DNA of 64,000 bases, taken from positions 60,652,424-60,716,423 of the forward strand of contig NC_086024.1 in assembly GCF_036323735.1 (NCBI RefSeq), in the 5' to 3' direction. Each line of letters begins with the position of its first letter. Within the stretch, counting starts at the first letter, position 1. The notes beneath the pieces are model-generated. The model saw only the letters and a list, made by a program, of their open reading frames with translations. It ran no database searches and was not told where the DNA came from. This document shows positions 12,151 through 24,026 of this stretch, one piece after another. A program made the position numbers and the translations under genes. Source of the stretch: Rattus norvegicus. Taxonomy: Eukaryota; Chordata; Mammalia; Rodentia; Muridae.

Positions 12151-13978
12151 CAGATGTTAACAGTTAACTAAATACAGACACTGAAAGATTTAGCCTCAAA
12201 CATAGGTAGGGAAGTGTTTGAAGTAGATAGATAACTCCTGTGAAGAAGATATAGCACACACACACACACATGCATATTAGTATACACATATATGTATACA
12301 CTTACACATTCACTTATATGCTGATACTTATATATAGATATGCATAGCATGCATATGCACATATAAGAACATACACAAACTTGTTTGAGATTCTTATGTT
12401 TAAAATCAATGAATAGCGATTTAAATTAAGCTTAAACTAAAAAATAATATGAAAATTAAAATGAAATGTACATATGTTATCACATCTATTTTGTATAGGA
12501 TAAATTTAGAAGTTCCAGTTTTGCAATACAAGAAATGTAAAGGAATTTGTATGCTAATTCTAAAATTAATGTGTTTTTTGATGTTTCCTCATTTTAGATT
12601 TTGATAGGAAAATGGGCAGCTATGTCATATATTAGGACCAAGGTTCTAGGAGGGTGGACAGTCTGTTAGCATCAACTGAGCATATTTGTTGTAGGAACAG
12701 GAAGTAACTACAGACACTACAGCTTCCACGACCTTAGTAGTTACAGGGGAATGAGGATAGAAGAACCATCATTTTCTTTATTAGGAAAAGTAAGACAAAG
12801 ACCGATACAGTTACTGACTTCAGCATTAGTTGAACTACAGTAGAAAAGTGAAGACTATCTCATTCACCCTTCTCATTTAGCCAGTGTGAAGAGTTTAACT
12901 TTATTTCCTTACACAAACTCATTAGATAGCCACCATTTCACTTAAGATTTGGAGGAAGGAATATTTAAATTGATACCATTAAAACAGACAGCAAGAAAGG
13001 GCACACTGTAATGAAATGATTGCTTTCAATTTTCATATTAAATATTTAAGGACCATCTCTAGGGGAGAGATAACACCACATAAAGATTAACCTGAAACTA
13101 CTTACCAACTTAGTATTTAACCTATCCTACTGGTTTCATAAATTTTTTTGCTAATGTGGTTTTAATTTGTGTTCTGAGCTCTGATTTAGCATATCATTAT
13201 TTTAAACAATGATGTTCCTACCCAGTATACATTCATTGATGGCAAATCAATCAGATACAAGATTTTTGTGCTACCCTACCTAAAACAATAAACTCATGTT
13301 ATCAGTGCAAAAACACAATACAAGTATTGTTTCTCTTCCTATCCCATTTCTCTAAAGAGTCCAAATTTGTGTGTTTTTGGAGTGAGTGTGTACTTATTAC
13401 TAAATCACAATTTCACCAGGAAGTCACTTTGTCTTCTTGATCCACCTCTAAATGGATAGTGATATAGATAGTCCACACAGTCAGAGATCAGGAACACTAT
13501 CAACTCGGTTTATACAGGGAGTACAGGGAGACCAATAGTCAGTGAACTTCTACTTAGCAAATAAACACAGCTCCCTGCGACTCTGTTTTCAAAGAAGAAA
13601 TTCTGAGGCAAGACAATGTGAATAGGAACACTAGGTCTGAGAGTGGCCCACAAACACAAATGGAGATGCTTTTCATAAAGCACATGTGATCAGCTCTGTA
13701 AGAGGAACTCTGCAAAAGGAAGTTTCTTTATACCCAACATGTTTCTTTGTTTCTCAGAAACTGATTCATTGTTACTAGTTTACAAAATGTTCTAAAATTG
13801 TCGCTTTTCTTTCTTCTGTTATTTGTTTGTTTTCTTTTCTTTTTCATCTCTTGCCCGTCATTATTTTCTATTATTTTCCAGACCCAGTTTAAAGAAAGGC
13901 TCACTTGGGAATGATGAGACCTAACAGGTGTCCTCTACATATGGTCCATCCTAATAATTTCTCCATATTTCCTTCTAG

Positions 13979-14052
13979 ATCACTCCTATTCCTGGCACAC
14001 ATCCTCTTCTAGTTTTTGTCAACCCTAAAAGTGGTGGGAAGCAAGGAGAACG
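13979..14052 (+). CDS. Dgkb: Dgkb internal exon 2 of 6: start of DGK catalytic domain
   Basis: A 74-bp exon with acceptor TTTCCTTCTAG and donor GTATGC. It enters in phase 0 and ends after two bases of an arginine codon (CG), which the first base of the next exon completes to CGA. It encodes ITPIPGTHPLLVFVNPKSGG followed by KQGE. LLVFVNPKSGG is the hallmark opening of the lipid kinase catalytic domain (DGKc): a beta strand followed by the glycine-rich NPKSGGK turn. Only the diacylglycerol kinase family and its sphingosine kinase relatives have this pattern. The flanking exons identify the beta isoform rather than alpha or gamma. Skipping this exon would shift the frame. Confidence 0.95.
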
Positions 14053-16099
14053 GTATGCTTTTAAATGCCATGTCCTTTTCCTATATCAAAGTAAGCTTTG
14101 TTAATGATATAAACAACACTGCTTCTCAATCTAGCTATGACCTATGTGTAACAAACTGATTGGAGTCTTTTCTCTTTATATTCAAAATTCTCATATAATG
14201 TCCTTTCATAATCATTGTAACTATCAGAGTTTATGTATCTTGATATTTGACACAGTTTCATAAACAATGTTGAACGGAAGTTGGTTTTCTAAATGGCCAA
14301 CAGGTTGGCCCTTGGTGAATCACAGCTATTACCAAGAAACAGAATTTATGTGCAAAATATAGTCAAAATATATTAAGGTAATTTTCTGCCTATATTTTGT
14401 TTCATAATACTGTTGTTTCTTGGTGAAACACAGAATATCTAACATGAATAAAAATCAAGCTATATTGTCAAGAATCTCAGTGTTTGTTCTAGTTGATAAT
14501 ACTAAATTTTACTTTTGTAATAAATTAATAATTAAACTATATTATAAAATACACAAATATGAATAGTAAACCATTGAAAAGTATGTTCTAGTATACACTG
14601 GAGTCATGAAATGGGCTATACCTGACTTAATGTTGCTGGGAGGGTGCTCTTAATCTCATAGGTACAAAGGAAAAAGGAAAACATAGTGACTGTAGATCTA
14701 CATACATTGTTTACTCCAAATTAGAAAACTTTTCATCCCAATTACGGAGCTTTGAAAGTTAATTTTTCTAAAGTCATTTAACTTTTGAATTACTGTGATT
14801 AAATAACTATCATGTTTTTCTTTCAATAAATATTATAAACTACTTTTCATATCATATACTTATGTTTTATCCTGGCAAACTAACATAAAAACTGAAAAAT
14901 TTAAATTTTTGCAACCTATTTTTAGAGAGATCATTTGCCTTGCTCATGAAAATAGAAATTAAATAATAATGCTAAATTACTTTTTTCAACAAGCTTCACA
15001 TGTTACATGTACCTTTGGAGTTAAATTTCTTTAGAAATAATAAAAACGTGAAAATGGTAAATATTAAGAGGTTGTCTTGTGGTATTTTTAATATATTGTT
15101 CAATTCATAATCAGGTGAAAATATCTATTTCCTCAAATGTTTATCATTTCCTTGTAAAAACTAAAAATTCTTTTTTTCTAGCTTAATTAAGGGTTCATTA
15201 TCTCTTGCTACTTAACTAGACAATAGCACACCAGGACATTTCTCTCCTATGTAATTATTCCTTTGTTCCTATTTGTCAACCTTCCCACAACTGTTCCCTC
15301 TCCATAATTATTACAGCATTTGATAACTTATAATATCCTCTTAGCTTTCAGATGAGCTTGTTTAAATTCCACAAGTGTGATCTTGCTCTGCATATCTACT
15401 GCATAGCTCATTGCACTTAACATAATGATCTCTAGGTCTACCCATGGGGTGACAGGCTTCTGTGTTGTTCTTGGCTAAATGTTTCTCACAGTGAAACTTT
15501 ACCACATGTATTTTACACACTCATTAGTTGGAAGTCTTATTGGTTGCTTCCAGTTCTTGACTGTTGTGAGCCATAGTGCTGTGTGATTGCACTTGTTTCT
15601 TTTACACATTATTTTAAAAATTTAGATACATATCCATTACTAGGTCAAGCAGTAGTTCAGTCTTTAAAATTTGGAAGGATGTCTCTACTCTTTTCCATTA
15701 AAAATATATATCATCCAAATTTATAACATGTGGGAGATCCATTTTCTCCACATCCTCATCAATCTTTAGTCATTTTAATAATAGATGTTCTTACTAAGGT
15801 CATGTGATATCTCATTGTGGTTTTCCTTGCTCTTTCTAAGGGTTTGCCACAATGACAGTTTTTGTCATTGTTGTTGTTGATGGTGTTGCTATTGCTATTG
15901 TTTCATTTTCTTTTCCATATATTTAGCTGATCATTTCAAAGTCTTCTTTTGAGACTAAGTGTATTTTTTATTTTAATCAGAATTTTTCCTATTTTAATAT
16001 CTTATTAATGCTGATATAAGGCTCCTTACAAGTTGTATATTTTGCAAATAGGGTCTCCCATTCCATGTATTAGCTGTTTCCCTTAAGGTAGAAAATTTT

Positions 16100-16185
16100 T
16101 TTTCTTTTTTTCGGAGCTGGGGACCGAACCCAGGGCCTTGCGCTTGCTAGGCAAGTGCTCTACCGCTGAGCTAAATCCCCAACCC
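16100..16185 (-). mobile_element. ID (BC1-like) SINE with 15-bp duplication, inserted in old L1
   Basis: The reverse complement is a near-consensus ID element with its A-tail as the T-run at the left. Perfect direct repeats AAGGTAGAAAATTTT lie at 16085-16099 and 16186-16200. It interrupts the antisense arm of the older L1, which dates it as later than that insertion. Confidence 0.95.
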
Positions 16186-16639
16186 AAGGTAGAAAATTTT
16201 ATCCACACATTATCATGATATTAAATGCGAAAGATTTAGCACCCTCAATGGTAAGGTGCTGAAGAAATTTAATATAGAAGAAATGAACTTGTGTATAGCA
16301 CAATGTAATTTGTGAAAAACTCATTAAAAGTATCTCAAGAAGTGTGGGAAAACTGAAAGCATCCTCTCCAAAGTCTGAACTAAGACAGGGATGCCTACAC
16401 ATCACTATTGGATGTAGTTATGGAAATCTATACAGAACAATCATGCAAGGAAAAAAATACAGGGTTTCCACATCAGTAAAAGTAAATTCGTGATTTGATA
16501 GACAAGCAAATGATGCAACTAAAAAAATGCAAGTATTTATAAACAGTCTCAGCACAAAGGAAGAATTCAGGTCAAAACAAAACACAGCTAATGTTGCTAC
16601 ATGCCCATAGAAAGTTGTTTTAAACAGAAATCAAGAAAG

Positions 16640-16745
16640 TAAACCCAACTAGCTATTGTGGTACAAGCTTATGATCCTGGTACTTAAGAGCACGAGGTAG
16701 GCCTAAGATGCATAGTGTGAGATTCTTTTTTAAGTTAACCTAGAC
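16640..16745 (+). mobile_element. B1-like SINE, strongly decayed
   Basis: AGCTATTGTGGTACAAGCTTA then CCTGGTACTTAAGAGCACGAGG resembles the B1 start (GCTGGGCGTGGTGGC... / CCCAGCACTTGGGAGG). It breaks the sense arm of the old L1. Divergence is high, so the call is tentative. Confidence 0.45.
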
Positions 16746-17007
16746 TTTATAGTGATTGACCTTCTCAACAACTAACATTTTATTGTAGCTACAAATATGA
16801 AAAAAGCTACTAATTCACTTTAAACCCAAAAGACAAAATTTCTATGATGAAATTTATAAAACCTTGATTAAAGATCTATAGATAACATAAAATATAGAAT
16901 GGCTCCGCATATTCACTGGTTTGGACAATCAATGCTTACACAATGTATAAATTATCTAATTGTATCTACAGACCCAATATAATCACAATAAAAATACCAA
17001 GGATTTT

Positions 17008-17296
17008 TCATTGGATTTTTATTTATTTACATTTCAAATATTATCCCCCTTCCCAGTTTCCTGTCTATAAACGCCTTATCCCATCTCCCTCCCCTTTCTT
17101 CTATGAGGGTGTTCCCCTATCCATCAACCCATCCCATTGTGCCTCCCTACCATGACATTCCCCTACACTTGGGAATGACTCCCCTACATCGAGTCTTGGC
17201 AGGACCAAGGGCTTCTCCTCCCACTGGTGCCCAACAAGTCCATCATCTGCTTGTATGCAGCCGGAACCATGGGTCTGTCCATGTGTACTCTTTGGG
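17008..17296 (-). mobile_element. L1 3' end inserted into the old L1
   Basis: The reverse complement is the rodent L1 3' UTR: ATTTACATTTCAAATATTATC at the left (3' end) and C-rich sequence to the right. Flanking direct repeats CAAGGATTTTT (from 16998) and CAAGGATATTC (from 17297) differ at few positions and look like an aged target-site duplication. The host L1 ORF2 reading continues on both sides, which makes this a clear L1-in-L1 nest. Confidence 0.85.
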
Positions 17297-18089
17297 CAAG
17301 GATATTCTTAATAGAATGGGAAAGTTCCAAAATTTATATTATTTCACATCAAGAAAATAAGAGAGACTCAAGTATGACAAAATATCTAAAGATAAAGCCT
17401 AGAGGAATTATATAATCTCTGCTTGCCTAGATATACTTAATACAATGGAACAGAACAAATAGCTTAAAAGTAAATGACTTCCTGGACAGTTGGCTCTTTG
17501 AACAGAGGTGCAAGAATGTGCATTGTAGAAGAGACAGCCTTTCCCATAGGCCATCACAGGAGAATTCATCATCCAGAAGCAGAAGACTCAAACCAGCGCT
17601 TTCACTCTCACCAGTTATAACCATTAACGCAATGCAGATCAAAGTCTAAGTCACAAAATATGAAATTGCTAAAAGAAAATGTTTCAATATGCTATCATAT
17701 TTTGGATTTTGGATAAGACTCCCCAAACACAGAAAATGAAAGCAAATAAATGAATATCTTAAAGAAAAATGTAAACTGTCCACAAACTATTAGATAAAAC
17801 TTTACTCTCTTTGAACAGTAAGGATAAAAACTTAGTAAAAGAAGCATAGAATATGATTGTAAGGAGACCACATTTCTCCTCTCTTAATTTAAGATAATCT
17901 AAACCATTTAGCTAAATAGCATGTTCTTGATTATTAAATATATACTTTATTAAAAGCAAGTCACATAGAAATACAATGAAATCATAAGAGTCTGGTGAGA
18001 ACCAAGAGGCTTTGAGAAATCTTATGAATATATTTGTATCTTATTCATAAAGTTGACCTTGACTATTAAAAATCAAATTAAGGGAACTT

Positions 18090-18840
18090 GGGAGATGGTT
18101 TGGTGGTGCCAATGGGGAGCATAGCTACTATAGTAGCCTTAACTGGAGAACAAATGTCCTCTTCCAGCTTACTTCCCTCATTGAGGGCCCACTGCAAGTA
18201 GGAGAGAATATGAGTGGTAAGGGAAGAAAGGACACCCTCCTCATGAGCCAAATCAGCTGAGGTAGACCCAGGAAGCTATGGGGATACCCTCAGATATGCA
18301 AAAGAAAGCTGGGAAATGCTGCTTTCTGAATTCACAGTAGCTGGGCTTACCTGTAGGGGACCTGACAAGATCAAAGCATCCAAGATTTCCATATTGATGA
18401 TGGAGGAAGTCATGAGACCTACTGCTGAGTACCTATGGTTAGCTGATAGATGCTATGCAGGGACCATCATCCTTTGAGGCTGTGGTACTTGGTAGTTTGT
18501 ACATAACTTGTTGGATTGTCCCACGGACATGCACAGAAGTGTAGTACAAAACAGAGGTAGTAGGTGTGATTACAATAGGTTTAGAGGGTTTATGGAAGAG
18601 AGGATGAACAATCCAGACACCATCTCATTGACCGCAAGAGCTGGTTCGGCTGATCCGGCTGACTAGGCTGGGTCCTCTGCCCACTTTACCACTCGGAGTT
18701 TATCCTTTCTGAGGCTGTGCTTGCAGGCGAGAAGAAACCCTTACCTGACCAAGGACAACTGGTTTTTAGTCAAGAAGACCAAGTAGCTAAGTAAGCAACT
18801 TCGTTAGAAACTCCAAACAAGCTCTCACAGTCACTCAAAT
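18090..18840. other. Unassigned element-like stretch, locally CpG-rich
   Basis: About 750 bases, higher in GC than the flanks, with CpGs clustered at 18630-18735 (GACCGCAAGAGC, GGTTCGGCTGATCCGGC, CACTCGGAG, CAGGCGAG). It contains no convincing open frame, and I could not match it to an L1, SINE or LTR. It may be an old LTR, a retrocopy or a rodent repeat I do not recognise. Confidence 0.35.
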
Positions 18841-19801
18841 TTACTATTAGTGGTCATGGGCAACATATAAATGACAAAGAGAAGTGAATAGAAGCAGGTG
18901 TGTGGGTAAGCCTGACCATGGTTCATTAAACACATGTATAAAACTTCCAAAGAATAGACAGTTTATCAAATTGTAAAAAAAAAAATATGTGTTGAAAGAG
19001 ATCTGGTCAGAATATGAAGTTTCCTCTGAGTGGTTTCTTTCACAGTGGTATTCCATACAGACATTCACCTTTGTTTTTATTGTTGTTGTTGGATCTTTTT
19101 TTGCATTTTCAACTTTAATTTGTTGAATACATTGCAAAATGGCACAGGATTATATGTGCACACAATGTTTCCTGTAACAACCAATGGTACTCCTACTGGG
19201 TATGTCCGAACTCCTCTAGCACTGTTTACCACTAGGATAAATGACATAAGATTTAATGATGGGGGTGGAGTCATGTCCACACACATTTTGCAAAAACACA
19301 TAAAGAATGTTAACATAGAAAAGTTTAAAATATAGTTGCTATGAAAGTTCCAAGGAGGAAATATATTTGAAAAATGTGAAGTCTCAAAAAAAAGCACTCT
19401 TCTATTGGGTGTGACATAAATAGACGTTCTCCAGAGGAATAAAGTAGAAAGTAGATTCGTGAAAGGTCATGTTGTCAGCCAGGAGAATCTCACCAAGGAT
19501 GTAATCTATGAAGAAAGTTCAGAAATGGGCTGTAGGTTCACAGTGAAGATGGTGGCCTTTCTATTCATGGAGTAGGAAAGAAAAGTGACAGGGAATGACT
19601 CTAAAAATCTTTCTTTAGACACTTTATAATATCATAAACTGAGGTAAAAAGAATGGAGGATTTGCAGATTTAGGGATGAGATAATGGATTGAGGTCAAAT
19701 CCATTTAAATTTTGAAATTTTTAATTTGACCTATTGGAAAAATTTTGTGAGCTGAAAATGTTCATGGACAAATGTCTACTTTCTTTTTTTACACAAATGT
19801 A

Positions 19802-19832
19802 CATATATATATATATGTATATATATATATAT
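19802..19832. repeat. (TA)n microsatellite
   Basis: Two TA runs separated by a single G: ATATATATATATATG then TATATATATATATATAT. It gives a Tyr/Ile repeat in antisense open frames, which is meaningless as protein. Confidence 0.9.
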
Positions 19833-20211
19833 CTTACTTTACTTGTAGGATAATTCTTATCTTTATTAATGTCCAATAATACTGATATATGCGGAGAAAA
19901 GCATATACTCATAGATAACTATTAAGATAAAATAGTTAAGAATGTGATACTGAAATACATTTAAATATGTCTTCAAATTATAATTTATTAAATAAGGTCT
20001 ATGGAGGAGTATCTGTTACTGCATTATGGCAATGTAAGCATCATTTCTAACTTCCAAACTACATTACTTTATATCTGTCTCCTTTCTTTAGAGGGCCATT
20101 AGTTCTTTGAGCTGTTATAAATCTGATATCAGTAAGGATGAATTTATAAAATATCTTTATGTACAAAACTGTATACTTTGACGTTGGGGTGTGTAATTTT
20201 GAAATTTTTAA

Positions 20212-20331
<120 letters not shown>

Positions 20332-20569
20332 TAAGTAAGTATGAGGATTTCTTCATTATCATTGACTGATCAATGGTTACTAATCAAGTAACAAGTGTGT
20401 TGTGTCCAGAAAAGTTACATAACTACGGCAGAGGTCTATATATGAAAAAAATTGACAATTATATAAGAGGAGCAGATACACATGATGTTCTGCAAAATTG
20501 CAAGGAACATACTTCAAGTTGGTGCTTGTTCTAAATATTATAAGCACTGCTAAAAATAAGAAACACACT

Positions 20570-20754
20570 CACACACTCATACACTAATACACACATTCTC
20601 ACACACCTTCACTGACACACATACATACACAAACCCTCAAATATTCACTCACGCACAAACTCACATATACATATTCACTGACACACACACTCTCACACAT
20701 ATTCACACAAAGTTACATACTCAGACTTACACACACACACACACACACACACAC
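20570..20754. repeat. Imperfect CACA/CACT repeat ending in (AC)13
   Basis: Long stretch of ACAC, ACTC and ACAT units with a pure (AC)n run at about 20729-20754. Simple sequence only. Confidence 0.9.
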
Positions 20755-21539
20755 AGCAGAACAAGAAGGAAAGCAACTAAGTCTTGTTAGAACTGCCGTC
20801 TTTTACTTGTTTAATATTAAGGATAGATTTGTTGCAGACTGAAAAAGAAACTAATTAGCAAAGACTAGAAATCATAATATAATTTTCTCATTTATTATCT
20901 GTAGAATCTAATGAATACCACTCTCTTATAACCTAGTTTATTATTAATAGGTAAGGCATAGAGGAATAAAATTATATTTTCATCATGGAACATGTACTTT
21001 TGATTTCATAAATATAGACTGAACTAAATTATCATTAATTTGGCCTCATTAAGTTATTAACGTCATCCTCTTGCATTGACCTCTTTTCTTCCTAGCAGCA
21101 TGGCAGTAAACATTAGACGACATAAAGCAGAGAGACGCTGAATAAGCTTTTGTGCCCCCTGTTATATCAAAAGAAAGCAAAATAGAGATTAAAATAAGTC
21201 TTGTTGGTTGTTTCTCAAGAACTAGAAACTAAGTACTCAAATAGTTTTTTCTCTTAAAAATGAACAAAATTTATACCATGATAATATATGTGAAATCATG
21301 TTCATAAAACACAATTAGCATAACCTCCCAGAACTGTAGTTATCAAGATTTCTGCTTGTCCTCATGGACAGGTTTCCAAACACTGAGAATTGCTTGTTGC
21401 CCTTGGTGGTAGGCTTGCTCTAAGATTTATATTACATGTGTTGTCCCCTGTCTTCTGTGAATAAAGCAGCAATAAGAAAAAGTGTGCACATTTCTCTTTG
21501 GTGGAATATGGAGTTCTTGGGCCATATGCTCAGGCGTGG

Positions 21540-21800
21540 AATGCAGACACAAACATATATATGGATATAAAACTCTATATAACTCTGTGGTTATATACAG
21601 TTGTATCGATAGTTATATGTAACTGTATGTTATACACATGCACATATATATAACCATACGTATAACTGTCCATATAACTATATATATTGACCTATACATA
21701 ATATATTAAATATTATGTTTTATACACATATTTTGTATGATATATATTATGTTAATATATTATTTATATAAAATACAAAATATATAAGATATATAGTAAC
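21540..21800. repeat. AT-rich degenerate repeat of ATATAACTGT-like units
   Basis: Variants of TATATAACT, ATAACTGTC and TATATGTAACTGT recur between 21575 and 21690, followed by almost pure A/T with TATATTAT motifs to 21800. It looks like an eroded AT minisatellite. No gene. Confidence 0.6.
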
Positions 21801-23564
21801 CTATGTATCATTTATAATATTTATGTGCATTCAGATAACCTTTTCTCATGTAGGCTAGCCTTTTCTGTGCTTACATGAAACATGGATTCTTTCCTTCCCT
21901 CAATTAACTTTTCTCATTTTAATGTTTATTTAAATGTACTATCTCATGAATATTAATATACTTATTAAGATTTTTTCCAAATTCATTCTTTGTGATTTCA
22001 GTTTATAGTTCTTCTCTTTTTTTCTCTGTACACATTAATTTTTTTTATAAGTAATCCTGTGCTGAATGAATCCTCAGAATTTTATAACTTGTAAGAAATT
22101 CTTACCTCTTCTTAGAGGTAAGAATCATTTAGGTCATTAAAATATCCTTCCTTTACTACTTATACATTGTGAAAATGTTCATACTACCTTAGTTATGCGC
22201 AATTCTAGGCTTCATTATGACAATTTCATAACTGATGTCACATGTGTTGATAACATCAATCCCATTCATCACCACACTCCTTGCCTCTCACTGGCCACTT
22301 TCACTGTGTTTTTTTAATATACTCCTAATTTTGATATCTGATCTTTTTCAAAAACAGTGTTGTTCTTTACGTAGAGGTTCTTTAGAAAATAGATGAGGCA
22401 GGAAATAAACATACCTTTTGTAGATAGAAGTCAAATAGTTTCTCCAAAAGCTGATCATTAGTTCGCTGTGATGCCAGGAAGTTTTAGGAGTTAAAATATT
22501 CATAACCATGCCCACACTATGTCCCGGGTGCAAATGGAACTTACACAGAAAGCTCTGAGTGAGCTGTGCTGCCCCCGTCTCTACCTTTGCTCCGCAGCTG
22601 ACTTGCGTCTCCTTGCACCCCTGCTTCTAGCTATGCTGTCCTTGGCAATAGGTCAGTCCTTCTGTAGCTTTCCTCGTTCAGCTCCAGTTCACTCCAATCT
22701 ACAGAATAGCTCCTTAACCAAACACCCTTTGTGATTTATGAATTTCATCTGAATCACCTTTCTGGTCTGCTTTGTTCCCAGTGCAATGCAAGATTTGCAT
22801 CACATATGTATGAGTGAGTGTAGCATCTCCTTACAAGAACTTTCTCTTGGGTTCTCACTACCATTTTTGAGTCATGTGAAGTTTGAGTGTTTTACACAAG
22901 TGGACTCTTTCCTGATGGTGAATATAATGAACTGAATAGAAGATTACTAAAATATGTGTTAGCTTCTTTAAATAGTGGTTTCTATGATGGATGTCCCTCT
23001 CTAGTCCTTATAGAATAGTTATTTTTCACCCACATAATTAAAATAAACATTTCTGACCCGTCTTATATATTCTCTAGTTGTTAATTTTATGTCAACCAAA
23101 TCTAGCTTGATTTTTTGATTTAAACAACCGAAAAGCATAAGTAGTTTACTGTCAGATCTCAATTAAATTTTTAATTAAAATGTACTTAAGGAATTGAAAT
23201 GAAATGTAAAATTTTTAAAATAGGGAAATTCTTTTTATAATTCTCATCATAAGTAAGTATCTGGTTTATCTTGAGTATATACTTTGTGGCTTTTTGTTGT
23301 GTATACTAAGATTAAATATGTTACTATTTTAAAATGTAACAACACTGAGTCTAAATACTCACATTCTCACATATTACATGCTTCTGTAAATGAATCCTTG
23401 ACACATTTTCCTACCAACAACTTGGAATTTATTTAACAGATACTATATATTTGTTGTTTTCTTAATTTAAAATATCATTTTATGCAACAAGCTTCCTACC
23501 ATACTTTTATTTAAATAAAACATCTCTTTAATCAGAGGTTTTAATCTTTTTTTCCCACATGTTT

Positions 23565-24026
23565 TCTTTTATTGGATTTTTTATTTACATTTCAAATGTT
23601 ATTCCTTTTCCCAGTTTCTGCTCCAGAAACCTGCTATCCTCCCCCGGCTTCTATAAAAGTGCTCCCCCACCAGCCCACCCAGTCCTTCCCACCTTCTCAC
23701 CCTGACATTCCACTACACTGGGGCTGGAGCCTTGACAGGTCACAAGGGCCTCTCCTCCCATTGATGCCTGACAAGGCCCTCCTCTGCTACATATGTGGCT
23801 GCAGCCATAGGTCCATCCCTGTGTTCTCTTGCAGTGGTGGGGCTCTGCCAGAGCTTGACAAATAGAAAGGCAGGTACTTGCAGCCAACCACTGAATTGAG
23901 AACGGGGTCCCCTATGGAGGAGTTAGAGAAAGGACTGAAGGAGCCGAAGAGGTTTGCAACCCCATCAGAAGAACAACAACATCAGCCAACCAGACCTCCC
24001 AGAGCTCCCAGGGACTAAACCACCAT
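23565..24026 (-). mobile_element. L1 3' UTR with inverted 5' arm (twin priming)
   Basis: From 23565 to about 23830 the sequence is reverse-complement L1 3' end (TTTACATTTCAAATGTTATT, C-rich tract, GCTACATATGTGGCTGCAGC). From about 23835 to 24026 it flips to sense L1 3' UTR: GAGCTTGACAAATAG, GAATTGAGAACGGGGTCCCC, GGGACTAAACCACCA. The sense arm stops about where the antisense arm begins in L1 coordinates, with only a few bases lost. A 7-base match, AGAGGTT, occurs at 23534 and 24031 and may be what remains of the target-site duplication. No ORF2 sequence is present. Confidence 0.85.

Larger units (their letters stand above)
3125..13978 (+). other. Dgkb: Dgkb intron, 10.9 kb
   Basis: This is the intron between the linker exon and the first catalytic exon. 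Recognised content: an ID SINE (6285-6377), a B1 (6514-6712), a B4-like SINE (8930-9130), a CpG-enriched patch (9900-10350), a CA-rich tract (11192-11315), a SINE-like piece (11548-11640), a polypyrimidine block (11685-11760) and an old L1-related stretch (11805-12150). The stretches 3125-6268, 6713-8929, 9131-9899, 10351-11190 and 12151-13978 are AT-rich; I recognise nothing in them apart from short CA or TA runs (for example 12258-12330). Confidence 0.85.
15130..17890 (-). mobile_element. Old L1 remnant with inverted 5' arm
   Basis: The left arm (about 15130-16210) reads as reverse-complement L1: GTTGCTTCCAGTTCTTGAC, TTTTCTCCACATCCTCATCA, GTCATGTGATATCTCATTG and TTTTGCAAATAGGGTCTCCCA are late ORF2 landmarks in antisense. 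The right arm (about 16220-17890) reads in sense: GAAAACTGAAAGCATCCTCT, CAATGGAACAGAACAAATAG, GGCTCTTTGAACAGAGGTGC and TGAAATTGCTAAAAGAAAATG correspond to ORF2 positions just 5' of the left arm. Opposed arms covering adjacent parts of one L1 are the outcome of twin priming. Reading frames are destroyed. Later insertions within it: an ID at 16100-16185, a B1-like piece near 16640-16745 and a younger L1 at 17008-17296. The exact junction and outer ends are blurred by divergence. Confidence 0.6.
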
